The notes beneath the pieces were generated by a model that made no database searches, was not told the DNA's origin, and worked only from the letters and a program-made list of their open reading frames with translations. Below are positions 1-24,740 of a stretch of 64,000 nucleotides of DNA, in pieces. Positions within the stretch are counted from its first letter, which is position 1, and each line of letters begins with the position of its first letter. Position numbers and translations under genes: made by a program. The DNA lies in the NCBI GenBank assembly GCA_013399855.1, contig VXAY01005592.1, positions 525,004 to 589,003 on the forward strand, given 5' to 3'. The DNA is from Oxyruncus cristatus. Lineage: Eukaryota; Chordata; Aves; Passeriformes; Cotingidae.

Positions 1-830
1 TGTCTCACGCCGAGGCCAGAGCCCGGCGCGGGGGGGGCGGCTCCAACTTGTGGCAACTTGGCGGCGGGACAAACGCTGCCGAGCAGCGCGGGGCACCGGG
101 CGGGGAGACGCGCCCCCGCCCCGCTCTCGCCCCGAAAAGACGGCGAACACCGCGTTCCGCCCGCTCGCCCCTCCCCGGGAGCGGCAGCCCCACGGCGCGA
201 TCCCCCGGCCGAGGAGGAGCAGATGCAGGGCGAGGAGGGAGCAGTCCCGGACCGCCCGCCGAACAAAGGCGGCGGCGAGAAGGTCCGTAAGCCCCGAGCC
301 GCCCCGGGGCCGTGCCCGAGCCACCCCCGCCCTGCCACACGCAGGGGCGGCCGCGCCTCCCCCACACCCCCGTTCCCAAACAAAAGCGGCGAGCAGGTGG
401 AGGGCGGGGGAAAGGGCAGCCGGCGCCTGTGGCCGCCCCCCCAGGGTCAGGACGCCCCGCCTTCGCGGTGCCAGGCGGCGGGAGGCCAGGGTAGGGAGCG
501 GAGAGGGGGGCGGCTCTTCCCGTCTCGCCGCGGTGCTCGGTTGAGCGGGGGGAAGCCGGGCAGCGCCGGGGGCAGTCAGGGAGCCGCCGAGGGAGGGACG
601 TGCTTTCTGCCGGCCACTGTCGGCCGCGCCCCCCGCCCCGCTCTGCCACCACCACCTGTGGGGCGGAGGGGCCCCGCGGTCGCGGGCCGGGCTCTCCCTC
701 CGAGCCCCTCTAGCGGCAGCCCCGCACCACCGCCTGGCCCAGGCCTCCGCGGTCAGGACCGCCGCCGGGACGGGCTTGGCGCCGGGATGGAGCGGTGGGA
801 AAGACAGGTGAAGTCTACGGCAAAGGAGCC
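1..830. promoter_or_regulatory. CpG island, probable promoter of a gene at the left edge (possibly SHROOM2 on the - strand)
   Basis: The first ~830 bases are extremely G+C rich and dense in CpG, then drop abruptly to AT-rich sequence around 830-950. GC-box (Sp1-type) motifs are visible, for example GGGCGGGG near 403-409 and CCCCGCCCCG near 630, as well as runs of G and C. There is no TATA box. Long open frames on both strands here are a by-product of few stop codons in GC-rich DNA, and their translations are Pro/Arg/Gly/Ala-rich with no recognisable domain. In other vertebrates SHROOM2 lies head-to-head with GPR143, so a leftward SHROOM2 promoter with its coding exon beyond position 1 is the best inference. 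I could not find the SHROOM2 N-terminus or PDZ sequence. A candidate + strand splice donor (ACAG/GTGAAG) lies at 808/809, so a rightward non-coding transcript is also possible. Confidence 0.7.
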
Positions 831-2457
831 CAACGGGGAAGAGGTTTGGAATCCCAGGCTCAAAAAAGTTTGGTGGCAGACTGCGAGGCAGAACTGGAAG
901 TGCTAATCTTCACGCAAATCTTATTTTATGGATAGGAAATAAGGTTTAGGGTTGCCTGATACCGACACTGAGTTGGGGTGGGGCTGGGAGTAAAATGCTT
1001 ATTCCTTGCAATCCTCTCAGCACATTTGCATCACTTTATAGGAGACTTCAGTGCCTTAAATCAGGACCAGACTTGGCCTGGAGTACTTGTGTGCCAGCAC
1101 ACAATCCTCTGACATTTCACGACCAAGCAGATGAAGTACTGCTTGATCTAAGTAAGACATAGAGAAATCTCTATTTTAGTTTTTGAAAGACTAGTGAACC
1201 TCAAGGGACTTTCTCCTGTGACAAGCTGTCTCATAGAGATGCCTGCTATGCAGAGATGCAGTGGGATTTTGAGAGCTTGTACATTGCTGTGACAGTTCAC
1301 ATATTTTGCTTTTGGAAAGTGACCATTATGCCATTCTAATGATGTAGTCTGATCCCCTGTTTCAGCTGGTTTATTCCTCCTGAAACTCTCCTGTCTTGCA
1401 CCAAAGCAACTTGTTTCTACAATACTTCCAACATCACCTACAGGATGTTTCTCTAATACTCAAAGAGAGCGTTGGTTGCAGGATTGAGAGCATCTGAATC
1501 ATCAATCACAGCAGCAGATTGGAGGACATTTAGAAACAAGAAAAATATGTCATTGGTATGATTAAGGGATAGAAGGAACAGTGGAGAGGGCACCTAAACT
1601 TACACATCCTTCTATGAGAATCCTGCTAAGTACAAACCTTTTACCGAGTTATTTGAGTTTATCAAGTTATTTGAGGCCTCTAAGGTCTTGCAGATCCTCA
1701 ATCATATTTCTTCTCTAATTATTTTCTGTCATAGAGACAAGTAGAAGTACAAGTGGTTTACTCCGTGTCTTGTCTCCAGTTGTTCTTAGAATCTGAGACA
1801 AAGTCTACAGTTATGTTTGTGTGAGACATACGAGGTTGTCTACTCAGTAACCTATAGCTGGAAGTTTTAAGAAGCTGCAGTATACAATTTTGTTTTTTGT
1901 AGGGATGATAATAGAAGAATAACAATTTGAACTGTAGTGTATCCCCAAGTATGCTGAATGAAATGAAATGGAAATAAAATAGCTTCCATCACTAGTGAGA
2001 AGAGCAAATTCTGCTTCCAAAAAGACTTTCCCTGTTTGTATCCCCTTTTTCAACTGCAAAACATTAATTCTTTTTCATTTTGAACATTTTGTTGTACATA
2101 AGAAATTCAGGATTTACATTACTGTTTGGCTTTTAGATTTGGTCTTATAAGTTCAGTATTGGAGAATGAGAAAGAAATCTGAGCACAGATTTTTAAAATG
2201 GTAAATCTAGAGCCAGGAATCATCATCCTTTGAAAACTGTCAAACTGATACTGTAATTACACCAGTGGAAGATGAGGACATGTAGCTCTTGGGAAAGCAG
2301 TTGTCTAAAGAAAGAATATCTGAAAGCTTTCACGCTCTTGGCTGAGAGAGACCTCAGTAAAGAGCAAGTTTCTAGCTAAGTTTCAGGCTTACTTACAGCC
2401 TGATAGTCTGACATAGTCATCAAGCAGATCCTCAGCTTATGACTGACAGTTCAGAAA

Positions 2458-2754
2458 TCAGACTTCTTTATCTTGAATGACATTTTTTTTTTGCCTTTTC
2501 TCATTTGATGTTACAATGGAAAATGAAGAGACCACTATGTAAAGTTCCTCATTCGTGTAAGTTTGACAAGTCAAAGTAAGACAGGAATTCTCTTTTGTCG
2601 TATTGGTCAAATTTCTCTCCATATCTTTTATATCCTCCTTCTCTGTAGGACTTGAAGCTTGTTCAGAACCCAGCTGGAGCCTTGTACTTTTGCTTTTCTT
2701 AAAATATTGTGATAATTTTATTACTTGAATTTCTGCAGCTTTGCCAGCCTTCAT
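2458..2754 (-). other. Unidentified 98-codon open frame, probably non-coding
   Basis: An ATG-initiated frame with a lysine- and glutamate-rich, fairly protein-like composition, starting MKAGKAAEIQVIKLSQYF. The segment VIKLSQYF vaguely resembles a PCNA-interacting (PIP-like) motif but lacks the leading glutamine. I see no good splice acceptor upstream or donor within it, and I do not recognise the family. It may be chance or a decayed gene fragment. Not a supported gene. Confidence 0.12.
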
Positions 2755-4360
2755 AAGGTTTCAAATAAAGAACAAAGGATGTGAAAGTGAATATGCTTTA
2801 AAATATTACTTTTCATTTATGTGATAAGAGAACCAATGATAACTGTATTTGTTTAACAAAAGCCTCAGTGACCAAATCCTCAGCTTGTCAAATGTTTTCT
2901 GAGTACACGGAAGTTTGCAATAGAAGGTAGAAATACAAGATATATCAGAGTGCCGTGAATATATCAGAGGAAGTAACAGACTTTCTCACATTAGGGACAG
3001 AAAAATATGCAGCTGTGACCAATGTGGTGTAAAAGGGATCCCCTTCTGTAAAAACATGTGCCAAAGATACATGTAGCAAAGAGACTTCACAGTGTTACAC
3101 AAAAGTTACCAAAATGCCTACTCCTGCCATGAAAAAGGAGATATCAAATTTATTAAGGCATGGTTCCCACATACCCACTTTGAGAATCCCTGGCTTGTAA
3201 AAACTGAGTTCTTTTCACAGTACTTCATCTGTCTTCCTACCTTGGTACTTGAAGCTTGATTAACAATTTCAAGTGAAATTTTGTTTCACAGAATTTACCT
3301 GGCCTCCATTCTTTCTGTTGCTCATATTGCATACCTCTTCTCTACTTAGTCATTGGTATTACCAAAACTGTAAATAAATTACTTTATGGCAGGATTTTAT
3401 TTACACAGTGTCAGGCACAGTGGGATGTTGAGGTACAGCCTGTTTCACCCTTGTGGCTGTACACCACGTATCTTTTCCTTGAGGCACCTTGCAATGAATT
3501 GCACAGGATATCTGTGGGATAGCTCTCGAATAGGCTTTTTTACTGTCAGTCTTGAAACCATTCATTGTGCTGGACCTCGCAATGTCAGCAGAGCTTTGTT
3601 TTTTTCCCAGCAGCTGAGAAATTTGAAAGAAGGAGAGGCTTTTGACTCATAGTTATGGAGTAAAGAACTGAGGTGAGGTAAGCCTTTACAACTTCCCACT
3701 CTTTGTTACCACTCCTTTCCTGGAGCTAACCACCAAGCATCAACAGGTTGGTGAAGAGACAAAGTGCCTCTGCCTCATCCATATGAAATTAAAAATTGAT
3801 GCCCTGGAGCATGCATAGTTCATGGACAATTTAAGTTAAGATGCTGAAACTGAACTGCTGATCCACTGCCCATGTTCTGCTCTGTCAGCTCAGTTACAAG
3901 GGTTACAGCCTCCAGCACAGGGATAGAGCAGACTTGTACGCATCCTTAGTGGTATCTGCCAAAATAACCTAGCTATTTTATAATTGTACCGAGGCATCAT
4001 CTTCTAGGTAACCAGCTGACATAGTTGCTGAAGGAATATTGTTTCAGTCGCCAGTGGTCTCTACAGTGTGTGATCTCTACAATGAAGAAGAAAAAATTAA
4101 AAAAACCCACATTTTCTGAAGGCTACAGTTTCGTGACAATGCTGTGAATCCAGTGAGATTACTGCCAGAACTTAGGAGAGAAATTAGTCACAAGATGGGG
4201 CTTACACACTTGCATATCTTATTCCCAGATAGCTCACTGGCACAGCTATCTGTAATATTACTGTTAAAAGCTGTGGGGCGTGCAGGCACATGCAGGTGGA
4301 GCAAAAGTTAATCCTATAAAGTGTTTATGGTACAATTAGCAAAACATACAGTGAAATATA

Positions 4361-4670
4361 GAATCATAGAATGGTTTGGGTCGGAAGGGACCTTAAAAGA
4401 TCATTTGCAGGGACATTGGCAGGGACATTTTTCACTAGATCAGGTTGCTTAAAGCCCCATCTAACCTGGCCTTGAACACTTCCAATGATGGGGCATCCAC
4501 AGCTTCTCTGTAAAGCCTATTCCAGTGCCTCACCACCCTCAGTAAAGAATTTCTTTGTAATATTTAATACCTCTTTCTTGCCTGTCCCTTCTGATCTGCT
4601 TATAGCCATTGATGGCAGCCCTCCAGTCATGCAATTCATACCACCACTTTTCAGTGATAGTGATTAGACT
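4361..4670 (-). mobile_element. CR1 LINE fragment, 3' end, minus orientation
   Basis: The left edge carries GAATCATAGAATGG followed by the hallmark tract for GGTCCCTTCC-type CR1 3' ends in reverse complement, then the familiar GGTTGC..GCCCCAT..GGGGCATCCAC..TTCCAGTG..CCACCCTC..AAAGAATTTCTT block. CR1 is the dominant non-LTR retrotransposon of birds and other sauropsids, and copies are usually 5'-truncated as here. The reverse-transcriptase frame is degraded. The right boundary is approximate. Confidence 0.85.
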
Positions 4671-5199
4671 GTAGCTTTCTACTGCACAGTGGCTTCCAGC
4701 TCCTTCCTGTTTCAAACCCTAATGTCTTTGAAAATTATCATCACAAAGACCAAAACAACTGAAACAGTGATAAGAAGTCCCTGTAACAGAAGTGGATGGA
4801 TTTTTTGATCAAGTAGTTCAAGGTTTGGCAAGCTGCTGACAGTCTATTGTGTAGTCTGAAAGTCCTGAGAACCTGGAGAAACAGGTTGGGTAGCAGCCCA
4901 ACAGACAGACATCCTGGCATATCTGGGAACCAAGAGGCTTTCCTTTGGAAACCTGCCATGCTGCTTCTGATGAATTCAGCCTAATCACACTCTTCTGCAA
5001 AACACTTTGATTTCAACAAATTACCCACTTTACCAGAATGAAAAGTACCATGTTGAAAAGCTCCAGCAGGATGTTTCCTCTGTGATTTAGACACTTTAAA
5101 AACCTTTCCCAAGTGTGTCTTGTTTCTCCTGTATTGCAAATAAGGCTTCATCAGCACATAATTAATGCTGGAAAAAGCCTTAGAAGTCCTCAACCTTTC

Positions 5200-5266
5200 A
5201 TATATATATAAAACTCAAATATATATTGAGTTCTTCAGTTCTTTACGACCAAAAAAAAAAAAAAAA
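5200..5266. repeat. TA-rich simple repeat and A16 tract
   Basis: Short ATAT runs at 5202-5228 are followed by an uninterrupted run of 16 A at 5251-5266. Probable polymorphic microsatellite. Confidence 0.8.
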
Positions 5267-6112
5267 TCTTCTGTGTGCTTTACCTAGGGCTTTTTATAAA
5301 GCTGAAATTTGTGAAAGAATAGCATTTCATATGATGCCCTGATATTTCTATCTCCCATGATGATTTCAATTCAAACTTTGTTCAGTTCTTACTTATTCTC
5401 ACAACACATATGCTTTGTACTTCAGAGCAATTTTTTGAGGGTGAGAGCATGCACTGTGGAACAAACTGCAGCTATGAGTGACAAAGAGAAAAAATACGAT
5501 GGTTTGCCAACAATAATATTCTTGGCTGAGATCTTGAGATCCATTAGACCTGTAGAGAAGAAAAAAGCAATGAGTCCAACACAGACTCTTGTCATCTGTA
5601 GTCTGCTTCAGGATTTATAATTTTCACAATGTTGCATGGTAACAAGATTGAAAGTCAAAAAAAAAACGTCGATAGCAACTCCTTATGTGGTTGCAGAGTC
5701 AGAAAATAACATACAACCTAACAAGAGGAGGTGAAGAGGTAACTAGTTTTCCCCAGGTTTGCAGTTTTCAGCTTGTAGTGAAGTTCAGGCACATGTTAAG
5801 TCCTGTCTTGGGCCATAGTCCCTCTGGTATCTGTATACCTGTTCCTTTTGCAGTGCCTACATTAGGGCCCTTTATCAAATTGTGTCACAGCATCTCAGAT
5901 GACTACTTTACAAAGAAACCAAAAAGCAGAGGTTGTGAGAGCACACAGATTGAAGCACCCGTACATGACTGTCCATACTGTTTCATCAGCAGCAGGTTAA
6001 CTAGGCAACACTAGAACACAGTTTGGGGGATAACGTGGGCCAGTGACTGTTACTATGAGATAGTATGGGTGAAGCCACTCCTTTTTAGTTGTGGAAGAGA
6101 GTCCAGCAGTAT

Positions 6113-6153
6113 ATGCACATATATACACATATACATATATATGTATATATATT
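6113..6153. repeat. CA/TA microsatellite
   Basis: Imperfect alternating purine-pyrimidine repeat (CACATATA/TATATG units) over about 40 bases, partly self-complementary. Confidence 0.8.
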
Positions 6154-7711
6154 CACTATTTAGCTGTATTTGATCGTATCTATGTGCATTGCAGCTTCAT
6201 TAACCTAGGATTTTTTTTTCCTTCATGAAGTTCCATCATTTCAGTGAAGCATCATTTGTAATATTTATTCTTGCTGCTGTGGTTCTGATCATGGGACATT
6301 AGGGAGTGTTTTTCATTGTCTATCTTCTTTGATAACACATGTTACATGATAACATTCTCTGTACAAACTGTGCTGTGCTGCTTGCCCTCATGTGCCGTAA
6401 AACAGTTGCTGGACCATTTTAATTACATGGGGGACGTAGCCCCAGAGGCTAACAAAAGTCTTTAATGCATTTAAACTCTGATATCACAGCCTGTTACATC
6501 TAAATTCTGTACTTGATGACGATGGTCACTGGAGCAGGCATGGTCAGAAAAAATGCCAAAGGAAGGGTTTCAAATGCTCTTTTGCAGAGAATGCTGTGAA
6601 GGCTTTTAAAAGGGTAGATAAATAGCAAGAGGCCAGATTGTGCATGAGAGCAGACAAAAACCTTGTAATCTGGTATTTTTCACTTGGACTTCGTCTTCAT
6701 TTGCTATCTAGCCACAAGCAGACCTTCCTTTTTCTGCCAATCAGCCATGTATAAATAAGTCTCTCAGTGCTTTCTATAAACAGACAGCATTTCTTCATTA
6801 CAAATGACCTTTCTACTCTCAACTTGGTTACACAGAAAATGAACCATGTCCAGGTGAAGGTCGTAGGATGTAGCACCTGTGAGAGTCCATCTAAGCATGC
6901 ATAAGGCATGAAGTAAACGTTCTTTATTTTTTGCAGCGCCATAGCAGTTTGCCCTAAAGCAGCAGGTATGCTCAAGACACTATGGTCCAGCAGTGCCAGA
7001 CTTATGGTATTGCATGAATGTGGTGATATTAGGGCAGATGTAAGGCTGTTTTGATCATGCCCAGAATTCCAGGGAACAGAACTTCTTTCTGTGTGTGCCA
7101 CATCCCCACAGAGTGCTACGCCCCTTTATACTAAATGTGTAGGTGTGGTCTCCTCTCAGTTCTGCTACCAGAACAGTTAGGAGTTGATAGGATATTTGAG
7201 GGAATCCTACCGAGCCATACAAATGAGAAAAAGTGCAACATTCAGCTTAGCTTTTCCTGTCTTGTGTTTGACTTAGAAAGAATAAGGCTGTGGAAGGTAC
7301 TACTTCCTTAGCTTGAATTTTGTGTAAAGCAGACTCATGCCAGTGGAGCATTGTTAGTAACATTCTGAGGAAACAGCTTTGGTGTGGGGGATTATTGCCC
7401 ATCTTCTGTGGTAAGACAGATCCTGTCACAACCCCAAAGATTAATTTCTTTTGAAGGTCTGAATTTATGAAGTGGTAAAGCTTACAGAGGATTACTTTCA
7501 GAAGATTGCATTTTCTGAAGCAGTTTTAGGACCAAACGATACCTTGGAGTTGTGATCCCAGGAAGTGGGCTAATAGGAGTAGCTGATGTAGCCAAGCTGT
7601 AATATCAATATACAGTGTAGCCATATTGCTCACCTGAAGGGTATATCCAGTAAACTACATTGGATGCTCATTACTTTGTCCACCCTGGACTGCGAAGTCC
7701 ATGCCTGACAA

Positions 7712-7740
7712 TGAAATCATGATCTTTATTCATGATTTCA
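7712..7740. repeat. Perfect 11-bp inverted repeat with 7-nt loop
   Basis: Left arm TGAAATCATGA (7712-7722) and right arm TCATGATTTCA (7730-7740) are exact reverse complements around the loop TCTTTAT. It can form a short hairpin. No function is known, and it is too short for a canonical pre-miRNA. Confidence 0.75.
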
Positions 7741-8363
7741 AAGAAAAGTCGAAAGAGTGGATCCCAACTCCTTCCTGCTGTTACGTCAGGTGATGTGTAA
7801 AAGACAATGAGATCATGAACCATTGACGAGTATACCTTTTACATTTGTAAGGTAGCTTCATTAAGATCTTTATTGGGAGATGTAAATTCATACATTGAAC
7901 TATACATACAAACAAAAATAAACTATCCTCTGTCTCTATATCCACAAATTTCCTTGTCCTTTCTAAACCAGTGCTGTAGTCCCAGATTTAATTAAAACGG
8001 TGATTGAAGTATGTATAGCTGCACACTCAAGCATAAGCCATAAACACACAGAAACATTAAAAACGGAAATGCATACCTGTCATATTTTTGTAAATCTATT
8101 GCTTTCCCTTAGAATCCAGTGTTTCATCTTAATGATGAACATGGACAGGGATGGAACATTATGTCCTGGATCCAAGGAGAGAAGTGAATAGGTACTTCTA
8201 AAAGTATGGAGTACACACATGTTCTCCTTGCTAGGAGCACAGCATTGTTCTATTTCTTGAGCACACTCTTGCCAATGTCCAAAACCAGGACTGGAAATTT
8301 TAGTATTGTGCGATGTTGTACTTATGCTGTGAGTGTGATTGATTGGTATTTGCAATGCCAGGA

Positions 8364-8418
8364 TTTTGTTGGGGTTTTTTGTTTGTTTGGGTTTTTGTTT
8401 GGTTGGTTGTTTTTTTAA
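8364..8418. repeat. G/T-rich simple sequence
   Basis: Imperfect GTTTG/GGTTTT units ending in a T run. Low complexity, and the source of a spurious plus-strand open frame. Confidence 0.7.
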
Positions 8419-11400
8419 AATGTTTCCTGTATGTGTGCTAATGATTGTCTGCAAGCTACACCATTTGGTTAGCTGAGATCCTGCCTTGCTGCAGAAATGA
8501 GGTAATACCATATTCATGGGACTGTTTCATACCACTGGCAGAAGTGGGAACTTTGTCAATAATTTCAGAGAGAATCAGGACCTGTAAAACGATGTAAGTT
8601 TTATTGAATAATGTATAATGGTCCTTAACAAGGCAAAATAACAATTCTCTTACTTTCTTTCACTACTTTTCTGTTTCCTTTGCCTTTGTCCCCAGCTTTT
8701 ATCCTCTTATTTTCATAACCACAAGAAGACAGTTCAATCTCAAGTGTGAGACTGCAAAACCAGCTTTGAATTTCTTTGACAGCAACAAGAACCAGAGACT
8801 AGCTAGGTCCTACCAGCTGAGATAATGGGTGGCTCATTAGTTTGGCAGATCCATCTCCCATTCAGCCTCAAATGTTGGCATGTTTTAGACACCTCTGCTT
8901 GTATCATGGTGAGTATCCATTCATTTATGAGTCACTTTGTTTTCTATGTTGCATTAGGTATGCTAGACGTCATATGCTTTGCTTCCTTCCAGTAAAAAAC
9001 ACTTACTCCCTCTTTAAGTAACTGTGTAATCAAATCCTGAGAGATTACAGGAGGGAAAGGATCCAGAAGAAGAGGTTAAAAACCAGTCCTTCACTCAGAG
9101 AATTAAAGCAATAAAAGTAGGGTGCACAGCTGGCAAAACTGTGGAGAGTAATGAAGAGAAAGATAAAAAAATTAGTCTCCAGAGTGTTAGAGTTGAGGAA
9201 TGAAAGTAGTTTCAAAGTGGCTGAAAAAAAGGCAAGGAGAAGTTAAAATAATAAGCGGTAAATCCGTGTGGGTAAACTAGAATATCACAGTCAAGATCAA
9301 TGAAAACAAATGATAAGCAGAAAAAGCAAAACACACAAAGCATCCTGATCTGAAAGCCAGAACAAACAATCAGGATAACAACTTGACATGCTTTTCAAAT
9401 TTTTGAAGGAAGGAAAATGGCAACAGAAATAGTGAGGAGAACAATTGTAGAACCTGAGAGTGGAAACGAAAGGCTTCTATTCAACAGTTTCCATTTCTGT
9501 CTAATAATTTGAAGTTTTGCTGTTCTGAGTATAAGCCAAGTAATGTAAATTTCCCTTCAAATGAGAGCAAACAAAATTTATTCTAATTTATGTGTATTTG
9601 AATTGTATATATGGCATATGATGGCTTTATTTTAACTAATAACCTGTCTCTGTGGATGGTAATTTCTGTTCTTTAGTAGCCAGGTAGATTTCAACGCAGT
9701 ATCTTGACAGAAATGTGACAGCTCTGTGCACCACTACCCTAGCAGAGGTGGAGTAAAGTCTGAGGAGTCCCGAACTTGTACTGACAACAGAGCCTTGTAC
9801 TGAGAACCTGGAGCAGAGCAATCTGATTTTGCAACCTTGCTGTCCCCAATATATTTTTGTATACACAGTAGCAACAAAAAATAGGATTGCAACGTCCAGG
9901 TCACTCATCTGTCCTCATCCATGGAGCAGGAAAATCTCTTTATGCTGTAAAGCAGCAAAAACATCCAGCAAAAGCACTCAACTCAGCTGCCTGGCTTTCA
10001 GAGTCTTTGATGGTGTGTACGCCTAAGTTCCCAGTATGGTCACTGGAGCCTACTCAGCTCACTCTGTGCATTTATTTTCAGAAGAGCTGAACAGCTCTCC
10101 AGACAAAGTCTAGACTGTAAGCTTGGCTACCTAAGACCTGGGTTAACTATAATGGGAGTTCAGACACCTTGCTGATGAATGGACATCCGTGTGTAGGAGT
10201 CTGAATTTGCAAGCTAACATCCTGCTCTTTGAGTGTCGTTGCCCGGGCAGAGCGCTGGGGAGTCTCCTGGAACAGGCTGGGTGGACACACATCAGGTCTG
10301 GCAGCTTCGGCTCCAGCTGCCACCCAAGCCCTGCTCCCACTGTCTGGCACCAGGAGACTGCACAGCCCCCACCAGCAGTCAGCAGGCTGATGAGCTTGGT
10401 GGGGTTTGTTCTTTTGTTCGGATCAAGTGTAAAAGGTACTTTCCCTAATGAAGAACGCAGCAGGTACCATTTTACCCAGAACTAATGGCTGTTTTCTCTA
10501 CTGAGGGCAAACACACTGGCTGAAACCTCTGTGTTTATAAGGCCTATCACGCAAAACATCCCACTGTCATTCACTAGCCCTTCATAATTTCTGCTAAAAT
10601 AATAGACTGGACCATTGGGGAAAAAAAATAAAGGAGAAATAAAAGGTTAGGTAAATTGTTCTTATAGGGACTAATTATAAAACCCATGACTATGTTATTA
10701 AACAAGCTATTGACTTCAAGTCTGTTGGCAATGCTCCCTCTTGTATTTCCTGAATGTGTTCCTATAAACAAGTTTTCTGGAAGGGTGGGGGCTGATACAG
10801 GGAGTTTGAAGCTCAGCTAAGAGTGGCAAATTACTTTTTGTGTTTATTATTGTGAGTATTTGCTGCTGTGTCTAACAGGACCCGTCTTAAAAGATATTGT
10901 CTAGCTTATAAAGTAAAAACAAATGTTGCAGATCAAAATCCTGTTTTCATATAAAACCCTTACCAAATTAAAAAAAAGGGAAAAAAAAGAAAAGAGAAAA
11001 ATATTATTGAGAAATTCCAAGTCCTGGAATTTTCCATGTCAAGCTGATCCGATGCAGACACTACAGACTAAAGAGAGGATTTTTTGTGCTTGCAGTTTAG
11101 ATAGGATGAGGTTAATATTTTTTTCTGAATTCCTTCTGTAGTGATAGGGTATGTTTCTAATTTTATTTACGGAGGTGGGTGGGTTGGATCACTAAAACTA
11201 GGATCTTGGTTAGGATGTGGATTTATATCCCTACTCTCCCTGTAAAGACTTGGGCTGCTTGTATCCAGACTTATATTTTCAATTAATTTGCAGTAATTAA
11301 AGGGTACTGTGTGGGATGGGGCTAAAGAGAAACACAATTAAAATCTAATGCTTTTACTTTGGTATCTGCATCCTTATTTATTTTCAACCATCTTCAATGC

Positions 11401-11498
11401 TCTGACGAGTTTAAGTCTTCCTGTATCACATACTGTGCAAACAGAAAAATGTGAGTGAACTGTTGCCAATGGCTCTGAGCAAGCACGGGGCATGTTTC

Positions 11499-11504
11499 AG
11501 ATTA
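11499..11504 (-). promoter_or_regulatory. Possible OTX2-type site upstream of GPR143
   Basis: AGATTA is the reverse complement of TAATCT, which fits the OTX core TAATCY. OTX2 cooperates with MITF in retinal pigment epithelium gene expression, so the placement ~225 bp before the GPR143 start is plausible. A six-base match alone is weak. Confidence 0.25.
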
Positions 11505-11592
11505 CACTGTGTTTTCTTGTTCGGATCTGATCTCCTTGCTAGGAGAGGCTGAGAAAGGCAGCTCTGAGGGATTTACTTCTAGCAGCAGCAGC

Positions 11593-11601
11593 AGCACATG
11601 A
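11593..11601 (-). promoter_or_regulatory. MITF M-box (E-box) in the GPR143 proximal promoter or 5' leader
   Basis: AGCACATGA reads TCATGTGCT on the minus strand. This is the last nine bases of the classic M-box AGTCATGTGCT found in pigment genes such as tyrosinase. It sits about 127 bp upstream of the GPR143 start codon, next to an AGC-triplet run. GPR143/OA1 is an established transcriptional target of MITF in melanocytes and retinal pigment epithelium, so motif and context agree. Binding itself is inferred. Confidence 0.6.
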
Positions 11602-11636
11602 TCCATCAATCGCGTGATTCTCACCACCAAGGACTA

Positions 11637-11660
11637 ATGGGGAGGGTGAAGAAAAAGTAA
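11637..11660 (+). other. Short upstream ORF in the GPR143 5' leader (7 codons plus stop)
   Basis: ATG at 11637 runs seven codons to TAA at 11658-11660. A second upstream ATG begins at the next base, 11661, and reads out of frame through the main start to TAA at 11763-11765. Both matter only if transcription starts upstream of 11637, which the sequence cannot show. Confidence 0.4.
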
Positions 11661-11727
11661 ATGCTGCCTTGGGGAAGCAACAGCATTTTCTTCTGCTCCT
11701 GGGGCCCCTCCAGCAGCCAGACATTTC

Positions 11728-24386
<12,659 letters not shown>

Positions 24387-24740
24387 CTTTAGGTGCCGAG
24401 CTGGATCTAACTTTTCACATTGTCAATACTCATAAAACCATGTCAGTGTGTGAATTATGGCGTACTCTGGAATTAGGTTTGTGCTCAATGGCTTGATGTC
24501 ATTTCCTGTAACTTGAGAGAGTGTGTGAAAGAGCTAATGAGACAGAGAGATATGGTTTATGTCTTCTTTTGCCTTCTAGGAGACATATGAAGGCTTGATC
24601 CTTTTTCAGCAGGAGCATATTTCTGCAAAGATACATGTTTCTTGCAATTAATTTTCATCCATTTTGTTTTAATCTCTCTTGTAACCTCCATACAGTAAAA
24701 GACTCTTTTGTTTAAATAAATGGACTATTAATATGTTGGG
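24387..24740 (+). other. GPR143: GPR143 3' UTR
   Basis: Sequence between the stop codon and the probable cleavage region after the AATAAA at 24715. About 350 bases, with no further open frame of note. Confidence 0.7.
24715..24720 (+). terminator. GPR143 polyadenylation signal
   Basis: Canonical AATAAA, followed at a suitable distance by a G/T-rich element (ATGTTGGGTTTTT, then TGTGTTG, 24733-24755). Cleavage is expected near 24735-24745. Confidence 0.7.

Larger units (their letters stand above)
831..11460. other. Intergenic, non-coding
   Basis: About 10.6 kb of AT-rich sequence between the CpG island and GPR143. It holds one CR1 fragment (about 4.36-4.67 kb), A/T and TA-rich simple repeats (5.2, 6.1, 8.4 kb) and a perfect 11-bp inverted repeat near 7.7 kb. 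No open frame here shows a recognisable protein family or convincing splice sites. The longest unexplained minus-strand frame, 2458-2754 (98 codons), is discussed separately. Confidence 0.7.

Noticed and set aside
5..906. Long open frames on both strands across the CpG island (up to 282 codons)
   Set aside because: GC-rich DNA rarely contains stop codons. The products are Pro/Arg/Gly/Ala-rich without domains and overlap one another on both strands.
8206..8418. 70-codon frame ending in FGFLFGWLFF
   Set aside because: It encodes the G/T-rich simple repeat; not a protein gene.
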